Origin: Paracoccus denitrificans
Lineage (GTDB): Bacteria > Pseudomonadota > Alphaproteobacteria > Rhodobacterales > Rhodobacteraceae
DNA length: 64,000 bases
Assembly: GCF_900100045.1 (NCBI RefSeq)
Contig: NZ_FNEA01000005.1
Coordinates: forward strand, 62,001-126,000
Direction: 5' to 3'
Shown here: positions 8,437-19,079 of the stretch, in pieces
Layout of the letters: every line of letters starts with the position of its first letter
Numbering within the stretch: the stretch's first letter is position 1
Position numbers and translations under genes: made by a program
Notes under the pieces: model-generated
Database searches by the model: none
What the model was told of the DNA's origin: nothing
The model's input: only the letters and a program-made list of their open reading frames with translations

Positions 8437-9401
8437 GTCAGGTCCTTTCGCAGGCGGGTTCTGGTGGTCTGGTCGCAAAAGGCCGCATCGGCGGCCCAGA
8501 GGTTCATCTGCCGAAACTCGGCCTCGGCCCACCCGAAAGCGTCGGCAAGCCGCTGATATTCCTGCGACAGCGAAGTATGGAAGAAGGGCGGATCGTCGGT
8601 CGAGACGGTGACGCGCACGCCCGCATCGGCAAGCCGCGCAATGGGATGGGCGGCCCAGCCCGGCACCAGGCCAAGCGCGACGTTCGAGCCCGGGCAGACC
8701 TCCAGCGTGATCTCGCGTTCGGCAAGGTCGCGAAGCAGCTGCGCATCCTCGACAGCACGGATGCCGTGGCCGATGCGGGTGACGCCAAGCGCCAGCGCGT
8801 CGCGGATCGACTCGGGCCCGCGCCATTCGCCGGCATGGGCGGTCAGGCCCAGCCCCGCCTCGCGCGCGCAGTCGAAGGCCCAGGCGAAATCGCCAAGCTC
8901 GCCAGCATCCTCGGCGCCGCCGATGCCAAGGCCGGCGACCCAGCCGCCCGAGGTCTCGGCCGCGCAGATCGCGGTCTTGCGGGCACGCTCCGGGCCGAAA
9001 TGGCGAATGCAGGTCAGCACGGCGCGGCTGGCGATGCCGTCACGCTCGGCCTGGGTCGCGGCCTCTTCCATGGCGGCCAGATAGTCGCGCCAGGCGGGCA
9101 GGTCCGCACCACCGCAGAATTCGGGCGAGACGAAAAGCTCGGCATAGATCGCACCCTGCTCCGCGCATTCCGCCAGCACCTCGGCAAGCAGCCGGGCATA
9201 GTCCCGCGGCGTGGTCAGAACCGAGGTCGCCGCCTCATAGACACGCAGGAAGTCCTTGAAATCGCGATAGGCATAGGCGCCGTTCTCGTCGAAGATGCGG
9301 CTGATGTCGTGATGTTTCTCGGCGGCGAGCGCCCGGATCAGACCGAGCGGCGCCGCGCCTTCCAGATGCAGGTGCAGCTCGATTTTCTTCAGCGATTTCA
9401 C
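8433..9401 (-). CDS. add: Adenosine deaminase
   Basis: A 322-residue zinc hydrolase converting (deoxy)adenosine to (deoxy)inosine. Seen: metal ligands HLHLEG near the N-terminus, HAGE with the later TGHG-like RIGHGIR, and the catalytic/metal STDDPPFF near the C-terminus. The start is taken as GTG 9401 because GGGGAGG lies about 11-17 bases upstream and the family begins [10 protein letters not shown] right after it. The GTG overlaps the deoB stop (GTGA, 9398-9401) and the stop overlaps the upp start (ATGA). Some family members deaminate adenine instead; the sequence alone does not settle it. Confidence 0.93.
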   Translation of the reverse strand: MKSLKKIELHLHLEGAAPLGLIRALAAEKHHDISRIFDENGAYAYRDFKDFLRVYEAATSVLTTPRDYARLLAEVLAECAEQGAIYAELFVSPEFCGGADLPAWRDYLAAMEEAATQAERDGIASRAVLTCIRHFGPERARKTAICAAETSGGWVAGLGIGGAEDAGELGDFAWAFDCAREAGLGLTAHAGEWRGPESIRDALALGVTRIGHGIRAVEDAQLLRDLAEREITLEVCPGSNVALGLVPGWAAHPIARLADAGVRVTVSTDDPPFFHTSLSQEYQRLADAFGWAEAEFRQMNLWAADAAFCDQTTRTRLRKDLT

Positions 9402-10582
9402 AGGAACGACCTCCCCGGGCCGACCGGCGGCAGGCCAAGATGCGCAGCGACCGAGGCGGCGATGTCGGCGAAACCGACCTGGCCGATGCCGCGCGCGCCG
9501 CAGCCCCAGCCCAGCACCGGCACGCGTTCGCGGGTGTGGTCGGTGCCGTGCCATGTCGGATCGTTGCCGTGATCGGCGGTGAAGATCGCCAGATCGCCCG
9601 GCCGCAGGCGCGAGATCAGCGCGCCCGCCACGCCGTCGAACCATTCCAGCGCCGCCGCATAGCCCGCCACGTCGCGGCGATGGCCGTAAAGGCTGTCGAA
9701 CTCGACGAAATTGGCAAATGTCAGGCTGCCCGGTTCGGCCTCGTCCGCCAGGGCCAGCAGATGGCCGGCCAGATCGGCGTCGGACTTGCCCTTGTGCAGC
9801 TTGCCGATGCCGCGATGCGAGAAGATGTCGCCGATCTTGCCCACGGCATGGGTCGCCCGCCCTGCATCTTGCGCCACGTCCAGAAGCGTCGGCCCGGGCG
9901 GGGCGATGGCATAGTCGCGCCGGTTCGGCGTGCGGGCAAAGCCGCCCTCGGCGCCCATGAAGGGCCGGGCGATGACCCGGCCCACGCGCATCGGATGGAC
10001 CAGGGCAGCCACGTCCCGGCACAGCCGATGGAGCCGGTCGAGGCCGAAGGCCTCTTCATGCGCGGCGATCTGCAGCACGCTGTCGGCCGAGGTGTAGCAG
10101 ATCGGCCAACCCGTGCGCAGGTGCTCGGCGCCCAGCCGGGCGATGATCTCGGTCCCCGAGGCGTGTTCGTTGCCGAGGATGCCCTCGGTTCCCGCGGCCT
10201 GGGCGATACGCCCGGTCAGGTCGGCGGGAAAGGCCGGACGGGTGTTCGGGAAATAGTGCCAGTCCCAGGGCACGGGGACGCCCGCGATCTCCCAATGCCC
10301 CGAGGGGGTGTCCTTGCCGCGCGATCTCTCGGTCGCCGCGCCCCACAGCCCCTGCGGCTCGGCGCCGAGGCCCGGCGCCGTCTCGCCGCTGGCCAGCCGG
10401 ATCGCGGCGCCAAGGCCCAGCGCGTCCAGATGCGGCATCCGCAGCGGCCGCGCCTGCGCGATATGGGCGACGGTATTGGCGCCGGTATCGGGCAGGCCGT
10501 CGTTGAAATAGGCGTTCGCGTCGGGTGCCCCGCCGATGCCCACCGAATCCATCACGATCAGGAAGGCGCGTCTGTCGGTCAT
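9398..10582 (-). CDS. deoB: Phosphopentomutase
   Basis: A 394-residue metal-dependent mutase of the alkaline-phosphatase superfamily interconverting (deoxy)ribose 1-phosphate and 5-phosphate. Seen: the N-terminal metal site [12 protein letters not shown], the phosphoacceptor region [28 protein letters not shown], and the C-terminal metal motif [18 protein letters not shown]. It receives deoxyribose 1-phosphate from DeoA and feeds it to DeoC-type catabolism (deoC is not in the window). It overlaps deoA upstream (ATGA) and add downstream (GTGA). Confidence 0.96.
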   Translation of the reverse strand: MTDRRAFLIVMDSVGIGGAPDANAYFNDGLPDTGANTVAHIAQARPLRMPHLDALGLGAAIRLASGETAPGLGAEPQGLWGAATERSRGKDTPSGHWEIAGVPVPWDWHYFPNTRPAFPADLTGRIAQAAGTEGILGNEHASGTEIIARLGAEHLRTGWPICYTSADSVLQIAAHEEAFGLDRLHRLCRDVAALVHPMRVGRVIARPFMGAEGGFARTPNRRDYAIAPPGPTLLDVAQDAGRATHAVGKIGDIFSHRGIGKLHKGKSDADLAGHLLALADEAEPGSLTFANFVEFDSLYGHRRDVAGYAAALEWFDGVAGALISRLRPGDLAIFTADHGNDPTWHGTDHTRERVPVLGWGCGARGIGQVGFADIAASVAAHLGLPPVGPGRSFL

Positions 10583-11871
10583 GTTACCTCGCTGCGGATC
10601 AATGGGCCGGGCTCCGGGCCATCGCCCAGCAGATAGGCGGCCGCGACAGTGGCGACCGCCGCATCGGCCGCCGCATCGGAAGCGGCATGGACCAGCGCCA
10701 GGGGACGACCCGGACCCGCCTCCTCGCCGATGCGGAGCAGTTCCGCAAGCCCCACCCGAGGGTCGATCCGGTCACCGGCATGCAGCCGCCCACCGCCCAG
10801 CGCCACCACGGCATGGCCCAGCACCTCGGTATCGATGGCGACGACGCGGCCATGGCCGGGCACGGCGCGCACCACCGGCGCGGGCGGCAGGTGGCGCTCG
10901 GGATGTTCGAGCAGGTCGGCCGGCCCGCCCTGCGCGACCACCATGCGAGCGAAACGCTCGGCCGCGGCGCCGCCGTCCAGCGCCCGCAAGGCGCCGTCGG
11001 CCAAGCCGCCAAGATCGAGGCAGGCCGAGGACAGCGCCAGCGACAGGTCGCGCAACGCCCCCTGTTCGCCCGTGAGCACGGCGATGGCCTCGCGCAGTTC
11101 CAGCGCATTGCCGGCGGCGCGCGCCAGCGGCTGATCCATGTCGGTGACATAGGCGCGGGTGCGGCAGCCGGCACCCTTCGCGGTATCGACCAGCGCGCGG
11201 GCCAGCGCCAGCGCCGCATCCGGGCTGCGCAGAAAGGCGCCGCTGCCTTGCTTGACGTCCAGCACCAGCGCATCCAGCCCCGCCGCCAGCTTCTTGGACA
11301 GGATCGAGGCGGTGATAAGGTCGATCGAGCCCACCGTCGCGCTTTCGTCGCGGATCGCGTAAAGCCGCGCATCGGCCGGCGCCAGTTCCGGCCCGGCCGC
11401 GACGATGGCGCAGCCGACCTCGGCCACCACGCGGCGGAAATCGTCCTCGGACAGCGCGGTGCGGAAGCCGGGGATCGCCTCCAGCTTGTCCAGCGTGCCG
11501 CCGGTATGGCCCAGCCCGCGCCCCGAGATCATCGGCACATAGGCGCCGCAACTCGCCACCAGCGGGGCCAGGATCAGGCTGACCGCATCGCCGATGCCGC
11601 CGGTCGAATGCTTGTCCACCACCGGCCCCGGCAGATCCCAGCGCAGCACATGGCCGGAATCGCGCATGGCCCGGGTCAACGCCACCCGCCCCGCCTCGTC
11701 CAGACCGCGCGTCAGCACCGCCATGGCAAAGGCCGCGGCCTGCGCATCGCTGACCGAACCGTCGGCCAGGCCGCGCGCGACCAGCGCCGCGCCCGCCGCG
11801 TCCAGCCCGCGCCCGTCGCGAACGGCGGCGATCACCGGACGCGGGTCGTGGCCGGGGCCGGCAGGGCTCAT
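10579..11871 (-). CDS. deoA: Thymidine phosphorylase
   Basis: A 430-residue pyrimidine-nucleoside phosphorylase. Seen: [20 protein letters not shown], the phosphate-binding and hinge region, and [15 protein letters not shown], which is diagnostic for the family; a later [10 protein letters not shown] stretch is also conserved. The enzyme cleaves thymidine/deoxyuridine to base and deoxyribose 1-phosphate, which DeoB converts. It is coupled to cdd and deoB by four-base overlaps on both sides. Confidence 0.95.
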   Translation of the reverse strand: MSPAGPGHDPRPVIAAVRDGRGLDAAGAALVARGLADGSVSDAQAAAFAMAVLTRGLDEAGRVALTRAMRDSGHVLRWDLPGPVVDKHSTGGIGDAVSLILAPLVASCGAYVPMISGRGLGHTGGTLDKLEAIPGFRTALSEDDFRRVVAEVGCAIVAAGPELAPADARLYAIRDESATVGSIDLITASILSKKLAAGLDALVLDVKQGSGAFLRSPDAALALARALVDTAKGAGCRTRAYVTDMDQPLARAAGNALELREAIAVLTGEQGALRDLSLALSSACLDLGGLADGALRALDGGAAAERFARMVVAQGGPADLLEHPERHLPPAPVVRAVPGHGRVVAIDTEVLGHAVVALGGGRLHAGDRIDPRVGLAELLRIGEEAGPGRPLALVHAASDAAADAAVATVAAAYLLGDGPEPGPLIRSEVT

Positions 11872-12263
11872 TCCGTGCCCGACATGTGGCTGATGCCAAA
11901 GCGGCCGGGCAGCAGCTCGCCGATGGTGGTGGCCAGTTCATGGCCCCGGGTCGTGGCCAGCAGCACCGGCGTCTCGGGGCGGCCGAACTCGGCCAGTTTC
12001 TGGCGGCAGCCGCCGCAGGGCGGCACCGGGCCTTGCGAGTCGGCGATGACGGCGACCTCGACGATCTCGGTCTCGCCCGCCGCGACCATGGCGGCTATGG
12101 CGCCGGCCTCGGCGCAGGTGCCCTCGGGATAGGCCACGTTCTCGACGTTGCAGCCGGCATAGATCCGGCCCGAGGCGCCGCGCACCGCCGCGCCCACCTT
12201 GAAGTTGGAATAGGGCGCATAGGCCCTTTCGCGCACCTCGCGCGCCGCATCCAGAAGCGCCAT
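11868..12263 (-). CDS. cdd: Cytidine deaminase
   Basis: A 131-residue homotetrameric-type zinc deaminase converting (deoxy)cytidine to (deoxy)uridine. Seen: APYSNFKVGAA near the N-terminus, the zinc/catalytic motif GTCAEAGAI (Cys-Ala-Glu), and PPCGGCRQ with the other two zinc cysteines. GGTGAGGGG precedes the ATG. It is the first gene of the salvage operon; its products go to DeoA. The 163 bases upstream are shared with the divergent malic enzyme gene and must hold the promoters of both, but no convincing pair of boxes was identified there. Confidence 0.95.
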   Translation of the reverse strand: MALLDAAREVRERAYAPYSNFKVGAAVRGASGRIYAGCNVENVAYPEGTCAEAGAIAAMVAAGETEIVEVAVIADSQGPVPPCGGCRQKLAEFGRPETPVLLATTRGHELATTIGELLPGRFGISHMSGTE

Positions 12264-12426
12264 CGCCCCTCACCTTTCGCCTGCCCGTCCGACCGGATTG
12301 AGAGTTTGCGCGCCTGCCCCCCGCGATGCAAGTGCGGCGCATCCCCGCCCCTGCCCGCGATGCCCCCTGTTCCCCGGCGAAAAAATAGTTTAACGCTGAA
12401 CCATCTTGAGAGGAGAGGGTCTGGCG

Positions 12427-14706
12427 ATGGAAGAACGCAGACAGGACAACGCCCGGCAGGCGGCATTGGATTATCACGAATTCCCGCGCCCGGGTAAGCT
12501 CGAGGTGCGCGCGACCAAGCCCCTTGCCAACGGCCGCGACCTGAGCCGCGCCTATTCGCCCGGCGTGGCGGAAGCCTGCCTGGACATCAAGGCCGACCCC
12601 GCCGCCGCCGCCCGCTATACCGCGCGCGGCAACCTCGTCGCCGTGGTTTCGAACGGCACCGCCGTCCTGGGGCTGGGCAATATCGGCGCACTGGCCTCGA
12701 AGCCGGTGATGGAGGGCAAGGCGGTCCTGTTCAAGAAGTTCGCCAATATCGACTGCTTCGACATCGAGCTGAACCAGCCCGACCCCGAGAAGCTGGCCGA
12801 GATCGTCTGCGCGCTGGAGCCGACCTTCGGCGCCATCAACCTCGAGGACATCAAGGCGCCCGACTGCTTCATCGTCGAGAAGCTGTGCCGCGAACGCATG
12901 AACATCCCGGTCTTTCACGACGACCAGCACGGCACCGCCATCGTCGTCGGCGCCGCCGCGACCAACGCGCTGCATATCGCCCACAAGCGGTTCGAGGACA
13001 TCAAGGTCGTCTCGACCGGCGGCGGCGCGGCCGGCATCGCATGCCTCAACATGCTGCTGAAGCTGGGCGTGAAGCGCGAGAACGTCTGGCTGTGCGACAT
13101 CGCCGGCCTGGTCCACGAGGGCCGGACCGAGGAAATGACCCCGCAAAAGGCGGAATATGCGCAGAAATCCGACCTGCGCACGCTGGATGAGGCGATCGAG
13201 GGCGCGGACCTGTTCCTGGGCCTGTCCGGCCCCGGCGTGCTCAAGCCGCATATGGTGGCCAAGATGGCCAAGCGCCCGATCATCTTCGCGCTGGCCAACC
13301 CCACCCCCGAGATCCTGCCCGAGGATGCCCGCGCCGTCGCGCCCGATGCGATCATCGCCACCGGCCGCAGCGACTATCCCAACCAGGTCAACAACGTCCT
13401 GTGCTTCCCCTTCATCTTCCGCGGCGCGCTGGACGTGGGCGCAACCACGATCAACGACGAGATGCAGCTGGCCTGCATCGAGGGCATCGCCGCGCTTGCC
13501 CGCGCCACCACCAGCGCCGAGGCGGCGATGGCCTATCGCGGCGAGAAGATGAGCTTCGGCGCCGACTACCTGATCCCGAAACCCTTCGATCCGCGGCTGA
13601 TCGGCGTGGTCTCGACCGCCGTGGCCCGGGCCGCGATGGAAACCGGCGTGGCCACCCGGCCGCTGGACGACATCGCCGCCTACAAGCGCGCGCTGGACGG
13701 CTCGGTCTTCCGTTCGGCGATGATCATGCGCCCGGTCTTCGAGGCGGCCGCCACCGCCAAGCGCCGCATCGTCTTTGCCGAGGGCGAGGATGAGCGCGTG
13801 CTGCGCGCCGCCAACGCCATGCTGGAGGAAACCACCGACGCGCCGATCCTGATCGGCCGCCCCGAGGTGATCGAAAGGCGCGCCGAACGCGCCGGCCTGC
13901 CGATCCGCCCCGGCCGCGACTTCGAGATCGTGAACCCGGAAAACGACCCGCGCTATCGCGACTATTGGGGCACCTATCACGAGCTGATGGCCCGGCGCGG
14001 CGTCACGCCCGACATCGCCCGTGCCATCATGCGCACCAACACCACCGCCATCGGCGCCGTCATGGTCCACCGGGGCGAGGCCGACAGCCTGATCTGCGGC
14101 ACCTTCGGGCAATACAGCTGGCACCTGAACTATGTCAGCCAGGTGCTGGCGCGCGACGGGCTGCGGCCGCAGGGCGCGCTGTCGCTGATGATCCTCGAGG
14201 ACGGGCCGCTGTTCATCGCCGACACCCAGGTGACCCATTCCCCCACCCCCGAGCAGGTGGCCGAGGCCGCCATCGGCGCCGCCCGCCATGTGCGCCGCTT
14301 CGGCGTGACGCCCAAGGTCGCGCTGTGCAGCCATTCGCAATTCGGCAACCTGGACACCGACTCGGGCCGCAAGATGCGCGCGGCGGTCGAGATCCTGCAT
14401 GCGCGCGGCGTCGATTTCATCTTCGACGGCGAGATGCATGTGGACTCGGCGCTGGACCCGACGATCCGCGAGCGGCTGCTGCCGCATTCCCGGATCGAAG
14501 GCGCGGCCAACGTGCTGGTCTTTTCGGGCACCGACTCGGCTTCGGGCGTGCGCAACGCGCTCAAGCTCAAGGCCAACGGGCTGGAGGTCGGGCCGATCCT
14601 GATGGGCATGGGCAATCGCGCCCATATCGTGACGCCCTCGATCACCACCCGCGGGCTGCTGAACATGAGCGCGATCGCCGGCACCCCGGTCGATCACTAC
14701 AGGTAA
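12427..14706 (+). CDS. maeB: NADP-dependent malic enzyme with C-terminal phosphotransacetylase-like domain
   Basis: A 759-residue two-part protein. The first ~430 residues are malic enzyme: [27 protein letters not shown], the dinucleotide fold [13 protein letters not shown], and [14 protein letters not shown]. The last ~330 residues are a PTA_PTB (phosphate acetyltransferase-like) domain ([29 protein letters not shown]), usually regulatory in this family. It decarboxylates malate to pyruvate with NADP, supplying NADPH and pyruvate during growth on C4 or C2 compounds. ATG 12427 is chosen because GAGGAGAGGG precedes it. A 10-base-pair hairpin follows the stop. Confidence 0.95.
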   Translation: MEERRQDNARQAALDYHEFPRPGKLEVRATKPLANGRDLSRAYSPGVAEACLDIKADPAAAARYTARGNLVAVVSNGTAVLGLGNIGALASKPVMEGKAVLFKKFANIDCFDIELNQPDPEKLAEIVCALEPTFGAINLEDIKAPDCFIVEKLCRERMNIPVFHDDQHGTAIVVGAAATNALHIAHKRFEDIKVVSTGGGAAGIACLNMLLKLGVKRENVWLCDIAGLVHEGRTEEMTPQKAEYAQKSDLRTLDEAIEGADLFLGLSGPGVLKPHMVAKMAKRPIIFALANPTPEILPEDARAVAPDAIIATGRSDYPNQVNNVLCFPFIFRGALDVGATTINDEMQLACIEGIAALARATTSAEAAMAYRGEKMSFGADYLIPKPFDPRLIGVVSTAVARAAMETGVATRPLDDIAAYKRALDGSVFRSAMIMRPVFEAAATAKRRIVFAEGEDERVLRAANAMLEETTDAPILIGRPEVIERRAERAGLPIRPGRDFEIVNPENDPRYRDYWGTYHELMARRGVTPDIARAIMRTNTTAIGAVMVHRGEADSLICGTFGQYSWHLNYVSQVLARDGLRPQGALSLMILEDGPLFIADTQVTHSPTPEQVAEAAIGAARHVRRFGVTPKVALCSHSQFGNLDTDSGRKMRAAVEILHARGVDFIFDGEMHVDSALDPTIRERLLPHSRIEGAANVLVFSGTDSASGVRNALKLKANGLEVGPILMGMGNRAHIVTPSITTRGLLNMSAIAGTPVDHYR

Positions 14707-14724
14707 GCGCACGGAACATGGGGC

Positions 14725-14752
14725 GGGGCGGCGGTGATTCTGCCGCCGCCCC
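14725..14752 (+). terminator. Strong hairpin after the malic enzyme gene
   Basis: GGGGCGGCGG (14725-14734), loop TGATTCTG, CCGCCGCCCC (14743-14752): a perfect 10-base-pair stem 18 bases past the stop. There is no T-run, so it may act as a weak terminator or as an mRNA 3' end protector. Confidence 0.5.
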
Positions 14753-14768
14753 TGCCCGGCCGGACTTC

Positions 14769-14780
14769 ATTTTGCAAAAT
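14769..14780. promoter_or_regulatory. ScfR/PccR/RamB-type operator, site 1 (ATTTTGCAAAAT)
   Basis: A perfect 12-base palindrome with the TTTGCAAA core (14771-14778), about 180 bases before the propionyl-CoA synthetase start. TTTGCAAA repeats are the known binding sites of short-chain fatty acyl-CoA regulators in Rhodobacteraceae (PccR) and of RamB. The spacing to site 2 is 48 bases, centre to centre, not the N4 spacing described for PccR. Confidence 0.5.
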
Positions 14781-14818
14781 GGCGCGGGATTTTCAGCCCA
14801 AAGCAAAGTCTGCGCCGG

Positions 14819-14826
14819 TTTGCAAA
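14819..14826. promoter_or_regulatory. ScfR/PccR/RamB-type operator, site 2 (TTTGCAAA)
   Basis: A second perfect TTTGCAAA, followed 33 bases later by a one-mismatch copy (TCTGCAAA, 14852-14859). Both lie upstream of the propionyl-CoA synthetase gene in an AT-richer stretch of an otherwise GC-rich region. Confidence 0.5.
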
Positions 14827-14957
14827 TTAACTCGCCCTATGGGGGCGATGTTCTGCAAAACTTTTTGTCGCACCCCCGGTTGTGGGCGTTAACATCCTTG
14901 CGCCCTGCCTCTTGGCGCGCATAACTCCGCCCCATTCATCCGGGGAGGAGTTGGTTC

Positions 14958-16862
14958 ATGGGATATCGGGAGATCTATTCCGCCTGGCAGGCAGATCCTG
15001 AGGGTTTCTGGATGCAGGCGGCCGAGGCCATCGAATGGGAGCGCAAGCCCTCGAAGGCGCTGTTCGACGACAAGGCCCCGATCTACGAATGGTTCTCGGA
15101 CGGGATGGTGAACACCTGCTGGAACGCGGTGGACCGCCATGTGCTGGCCGGGCGCGGCGACCAGATCGCCATCCAGCATGAAAGCCCGATCACGCTTTCG
15201 ACCAAGGGCATCACCTACAAGCAGTTGCAGGACCGCGTCGCCTCGCTGGCCGGCGCGCTGCGCATGCGCGGCGTCGAAAAGGGCGACCGCGTCATCATCT
15301 ACATGCCGATGATCCCCGAAGCGCTGGAGGCGATGCTGGCCTGTGCCCGCCTTGGCGCCATCCACTCGGTCGTCTTCGGCGGTTTCGCCGCGAACGAATT
15401 GGCGGTGCGCATCGACGATTGCCAGCCCAAGGCGATCATCGCCGCCTCTTGCGGGCTGGAGCCGAACCGGGTCGTGCATTACAAGCCGCTGCTCGACGCC
15501 GCCATCGACATGGCCGAGCACAAGCCCGAATTCTGCGTGATCTTCCAGCGCGAGCAGGAGGTGGCGAAGCTGGTCGAGGGCCGCGACTTCAACTGGCACG
15601 GCTTCCAATACGGCGTGAAGCCCGCCGAATGCGTGCCGGTCGAAGGCAATCACCCGGCCTATATCCTTTACACCTCGGGCACCACCGGGCAGCCCAAGGG
15701 CGTGGTGCGCCACACCGCCGGCCACTTGGTCGCGCTGCAATGGTCGATGACGAACATCTACAACATCGCGGCCGGCGACCGTTTCTGGGCCGCCTCGGAC
15801 GTGGGCTGGGTCGTCGGGCATTCCTATATCTGCTACGGGCCCCTGATCGCCGGCGCGACCACCGTGGTCTTCGAGGGCAAGCCCGTGGGCACGCCGCATC
15901 CGGGCGTGTTCTGGCGCATCATCCAGAACCACCGCATCAAGAGTTTCTTCACCGCGCCGACCGCGCTGCGCGCCATCCGCCGCGAGGACCCGGAGGGCGA
16001 GTGGATCAAGCGCTACAAGCTGCACGACCTGCAGGCGCTGTTCCTGGCCGGCGAGCGCGCCGACCCGGACACGGTGAAATGGGCGCAGGAGCATCTGGGC
16101 GTGCCGGTGGTCGATCACTGGTGGCAGACCGAGACCGGCTGGGCCATCGCCGCCAATCCCATCGGCATCGAGACCCTGCCGACCAAGCTGGGCAGCCCCT
16201 CGGTCCCGATGCCCGGCTATGACGTGCAGGTGCTGGACGAGGCAGGCCATCCGGTGCCGGCAGGCACGCTGGGCGCCATCGCGGTCAAGCTGCCTTTGCC
16301 GCCCGGCACGCTGCCCGGGCTGTGGAATGCGGAAAACCGCTTCCGCAAGTCCTATCTCGACCATTTCCCGGGCTATTACGAGACCGGCGATGCGGGCTAT
16401 ATCGACGAGGACGGCTATCTTTACATCATGGCGCGCACCGACGACGTGATCAACGTCGCCGGGCACCGGCTTTCGACCGGAGCGATGGAGGAGGTGCTGG
16501 CCAGCCATCCCGATGTGGCGGAATGCGCGGTGATCGGCGTGGCGGACAGTCTCAAGGGCCAGTCCCCGGTCGGGTTCCTGTGCCTCAAGGCCGGGGCAAG
16601 CACGCCGCATGAGCGGGTGGTCGCGGATGTGGTGCGAATGGTGCGCGACAAGATCGGCCCGGTCGCAGCCTTCAAGTCGGCCTGCGTGGTGGACCGGCTG
16701 CCCAAGACCCGTTCGGGCAAGATCCTGCGCGCCACCATGGCCAAGATCGCCGATGGCGAACCGTTCAAGACCCCCGCCACCATCGACGACCCGGCGATCC
16801 TGGACGAGATCCGCGAGGCTCTGGCGGGGCTCGGCTATCCCGAGGCCGCCAAGGCGAGCTAG
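14958..16862 (+). CDS. prpE: Propionyl-CoA synthetase (PrpE-type acyl-CoA synthetase)
   Basis: A 634-residue AMP-forming acyl-CoA synthetase. Seen: a short PrpE-like N-terminus (dPEGFWMQAAEAIEW), NAVDRHVLAGRGDQIA, the phosphate loop YTSGTTGQPKGVV, the A5 region HWWQTETGW, and the acyl-lysine motif TRSGKILR with the catalytic Lys at residue 588. The N-terminal region and length fit propionyl-CoA synthetase better than acetyl-CoA synthetase, although acetate is often accepted too. GGGGAGGAG precedes the ATG. The TTTGCAAA operators upstream agree with control by a short-chain acyl-CoA regulator. A terminator hairpin follows 50 bases after the stop. Confidence 0.88.
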   Translation: MGYREIYSAWQADPEGFWMQAAEAIEWERKPSKALFDDKAPIYEWFSDGMVNTCWNAVDRHVLAGRGDQIAIQHESPITLSTKGITYKQLQDRVASLAGALRMRGVEKGDRVIIYMPMIPEALEAMLACARLGAIHSVVFGGFAANELAVRIDDCQPKAIIAASCGLEPNRVVHYKPLLDAAIDMAEHKPEFCVIFQREQEVAKLVEGRDFNWHGFQYGVKPAECVPVEGNHPAYILYTSGTTGQPKGVVRHTAGHLVALQWSMTNIYNIAAGDRFWAASDVGWVVGHSYICYGPLIAGATTVVFEGKPVGTPHPGVFWRIIQNHRIKSFFTAPTALRAIRREDPEGEWIKRYKLHDLQALFLAGERADPDTVKWAQEHLGVPVVDHWWQTETGWAIAANPIGIETLPTKLGSPSVPMPGYDVQVLDEAGHPVPAGTLGAIAVKLPLPPGTLPGLWNAENRFRKSYLDHFPGYYETGDAGYIDEDGYLYIMARTDDVINVAGHRLSTGAMEEVLASHPDVAECAVIGVADSLKGQSPVGFLCLKAGASTPHERVVADVVRMVRDKIGPVAAFKSACVVDRLPKTRSGKILRATMAKIADGEPFKTPATIDDPAILDEIREALAGLGYPEAAKAS

Positions 16863-16887
16863 GCCGTTCCCGGCTTCGCGGCCGGAT

Positions 16888-16910
16888 TCGAGTATTTGGG
16901 GAACGAAGAA
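16888..16910 (+). repeat. Short intergenic motif, copy 1 (GAGTATTTGGGGAACGAAGAA)
   Basis: Between the prpE stop and the shared terminator. GAGTATTTGG (16890-16899) plus GAACGAAGAA also occurs, with small changes, at 46669-46690 and 61417-61438 on the other strand. See the finding on this motif. Confidence 0.5.
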
Positions 16911-16912
16911 GC

Positions 16913-16942
16913 AGGGGCGCCGCGTATGGAAGCGGCGCCCCT
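16913..16942. terminator. Bidirectional hairpin between convergent prpE and aroA
   Basis: AGGGGCGCCGC (16913-16923), loop GTATGGAA, GCGGCGCCCCT (16932-16942): a perfect 11-base-pair stem between two converging genes. No long T-run on either strand. Confidence 0.6.
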
Positions 16943-16947
16943 TGTCG

Positions 16948-18279
16948 TCAGTCGATTTGTGCGCCGAGGCCGCGCATCAGCGGCAGGAAATCGGGGAAGG
17001 AGGTGGCGATGGGACCGCCGTCATCGACCGAGATCGGCTGGTGCGAGGCGAGGCCCGCGACCAGGAAGGACATGGCGATGCGGTGGTCGAGATGGGTGGC
17101 GCAGGTGGCGCCGCCATCGAGCCCGCCCTTGCCGTGGACGGTCATGGTATCCTGGGTGTCCACGACCTCGGCGCCATTGGCGCGCAGGCCGACGGCCATG
17201 GCGTCAATGCGGTCGCTTTCCTTGACGCGCAATTCGTGAACACCCTGCATGACGGTCGTGCCCTCGGCAAAGCAGGCGATGACCGAGAGGATCGGGAATT
17301 CGTCGATCATGCTGGCGGCGCGTTCGGCGGGCACGGTCACGCCTTTCAGAGGACCATGGCGGACGACCAGGTCGGCGACCGGCTCGCCGCCCTCTTCGCG
17401 CTGGTTCTCGAAGCGGATGTCGGCGCCCATCTCCAGCAGCGTGACATAGAGCCCGTCGCGGGTCGGGTTGCGGCTGACGCCCGGGACGCGGATTTCCGAG
17501 CCCGGCACGATCAGCGCCGCCGCCACCGGGAAAGCGGCGCTGGACGGGTCGCGCGGCACCGCCACCGGCTGCGGTTTCAACTCGGGCCGGCCCTTGAGGA
17601 TGATGACATGCCCCTCGGCGGTCGTCTCGGTGGTGATGGCGGCACCGAAGCCGGCCAGCATGCGCTCGGTATGGTCGCGGGTCGGCTCGGCTTCGATCAC
17701 CACCGTTTCGCCCGGCGCGTTGAGCCCGGCAAGCAGCACCGCCGACTTGATCTGGGCGCTGGCGACCGGGGTCTTGTAGCGCACCGGCACCGGCTCGGAC
17801 GCGCCCTTGATGGTGAGCGGCAGGCGCTTGCCCTCGCGCGCCGTGACCTCGCAGCCGAAAAGTTCCAGCGGGTCGGTGACGCGGCCCATCGGGCGGCGCG
17901 ACAGGCTGGCATCGCCGGTGAAGGTGGCGGTGATCGGCGTGGTTGCCATGGCGCCCATGATCAACCGCACGCCGGTGCCGGAATTGCCGCAGTCGATCAC
18001 CCCCTCGGGCTCGGCAAAGCCGCCGACCCCGACGCCGTTGACGCGCCACTCCCCCTCGCCCAACCGCTCGACCTGCGCACCGAAGGCCCGCATCGCCGCT
18101 GCCGTGTCCAGCACGTCCTGGCCCTCCAGCAGGCCGGTGATATGGGTCTCGCCCACCGAAAGCGCGCCCAGGATCAGCGCGCGATGGCTGATCGACTTGT
18201 CGCCCGGCACCTGGGCCTCGCCGGTCAGGGGACCCGAGCGGCGGGCGGTCATCGGCAGCGGTTCGGCGGAATGTGACAT
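16948..18279 (-). CDS. aroA: 3-phosphoshikimate 1-carboxyvinyltransferase (EPSP synthase), class II-like
   Basis: A 443-residue enzyme of the shikimate pathway, joining PEP to shikimate 3-phosphate. Seen: [42 protein letters not shown], and [27 protein letters not shown] and LLEGxDV resemble the Agrobacterium CP4 (class II) enzyme, but the active-site segment has Gly in NSGTGVR where CP4 has Ala. ATG 18279 is preferred over upstream starts because GAGGGGG lies just before it. It is the last gene of the long nuo-to-aroA string, 77 bases after trmB. Confidence 0.95.
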   Translation of the reverse strand: MSHSAEPLPMTARRSGPLTGEAQVPGDKSISHRALILGALSVGETHITGLLEGQDVLDTAAAMRAFGAQVERLGEGEWRVNGVGVGGFAEPEGVIDCGNSGTGVRLIMGAMATTPITATFTGDASLSRRPMGRVTDPLELFGCEVTAREGKRLPLTIKGASEPVPVRYKTPVASAQIKSAVLLAGLNAPGETVVIEAEPTRDHTERMLAGFGAAITTETTAEGHVIILKGRPELKPQPVAVPRDPSSAAFPVAAALIVPGSEIRVPGVSRNPTRDGLYVTLLEMGADIRFENQREEGGEPVADLVVRHGPLKGVTVPAERAASMIDEFPILSVIACFAEGTTVMQGVHELRVKESDRIDAMAVGLRANGAEVVDTQDTMTVHGKGGLDGGATCATHLDHRIAMSFLVAGLASHQPISVDDGGPIATSFPDFLPLMRGLGAQID

Positions 18280-18356
18280 GAAGGCCCCCTCGTGCTTGTC
18301 GCGCAAGGTGATAGCGGTCACGGGCGGGGGTTGCAATCGGGGGCGATCAGGGCGCT

Positions 18357-19058
18357 TCAGGATCGGCGGCGGAAGGTGACGTAATGCGGCACCCGGCCTT
18401 CGCGCAGCGCCTTCTGCTCATAGCGGGTGCTGGGCCAGTCCTCCCATGCCTGCGGCCCCTCGGCGACCAGATCGAAGCCGGCCTGCGGCACCTCTTCCAG
18501 CGTCTGGCGGACATAATCGGGGATGTCGGTCGCGACGCGGAACTCGGCGCCCGGCTTCATCACGCGGGCGAGCGGGATGAGGTGCTCGGGCGTGACGAAA
18601 CGGCGGCGGTGATGGCGGGCCTTGGGCCAGGGGTCGGGATAGTTCAGAAAAGCCTTGTCGATCGAGGCATCGGGCAGCACATCCATCAGGTCGCGCGCAT
18701 CACCCGGATGCACGCTCACGTTCTCGACCCCCGCGGCGCGGATCTTGCCCAGGAGCATGGCGACGCCGTTGATGAAAGGCTCGCAGCCGATGATGCCGAT
18801 CTCGGGATAGCGGGCGGCCATGTGGACCATGTGCTCGCCGCCGCCGAAGCCGACTTCCAGCCAGACCGGCCGGTCGTCGCCGAAGATCGTGCTGGGCGCG
18901 ACGGGCTTGCGCTCGGGGTTCTCCTGGACGGTGATGCCGCGCGGACGCAGGCTGCCCAGATCCTCGGACAGATAGCCCTTCTGGCTTTGGCGCAGGGTCT
19001 TGCCGTGGCGGCGACCGTAGAAGTTGCGGCGCGGGGGATTCGGATCGAATTCGCTCAT
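18357..19058 (-). CDS. trmB: tRNA (guanine-N7-)-methyltransferase
   Basis: A 233-residue SAM-dependent methyltransferase making m7G46 in tRNAs. Seen: a basic N-terminus ([14 protein letters not shown]), SAM-binding [12 protein letters not shown], and the substrate motif [16 protein letters not shown], which is diagnostic; the C-terminal [12 protein letters not shown] is also conserved. It lies 21 bases after rnj in the same direction and 77 bases before aroA. Confidence 0.95.
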   Translation of the reverse strand: MSEFDPNPPRRNFYGRRHGKTLRQSQKGYLSEDLGSLRPRGITVQENPERKPVAPSTIFGDDRPVWLEVGFGGGEHMVHMAARYPEIGIIGCEPFINGVAMLLGKIRAAGVENVSVHPGDARDLMDVLPDASIDKAFLNYPDPWPKARHHRRRFVTPEHLIPLARVMKPGAEFRVATDIPDYVRQTLEEVPQAGFDLVAEGPQAWEDWPSTRYEQKALREGRVPHYVTFRRRS

Positions 19059-19079
19059 GGTTCGTTCAGGCCGGCTCCG

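Noticed and set aside
11938..14712. A 924-codon minus-strand frame opposite the malic enzyme
   Set aside because: Antisense to maeB for its whole length, with shadow-type composition (Gly/Asp/Ala/His/Gln).
14852..14859. TCTGCAAA as a third ScfR operator
   Set aside because: One mismatch from the core palindrome; kept only as a possible auxiliary site in the evidence of site 2, not as its own feature.
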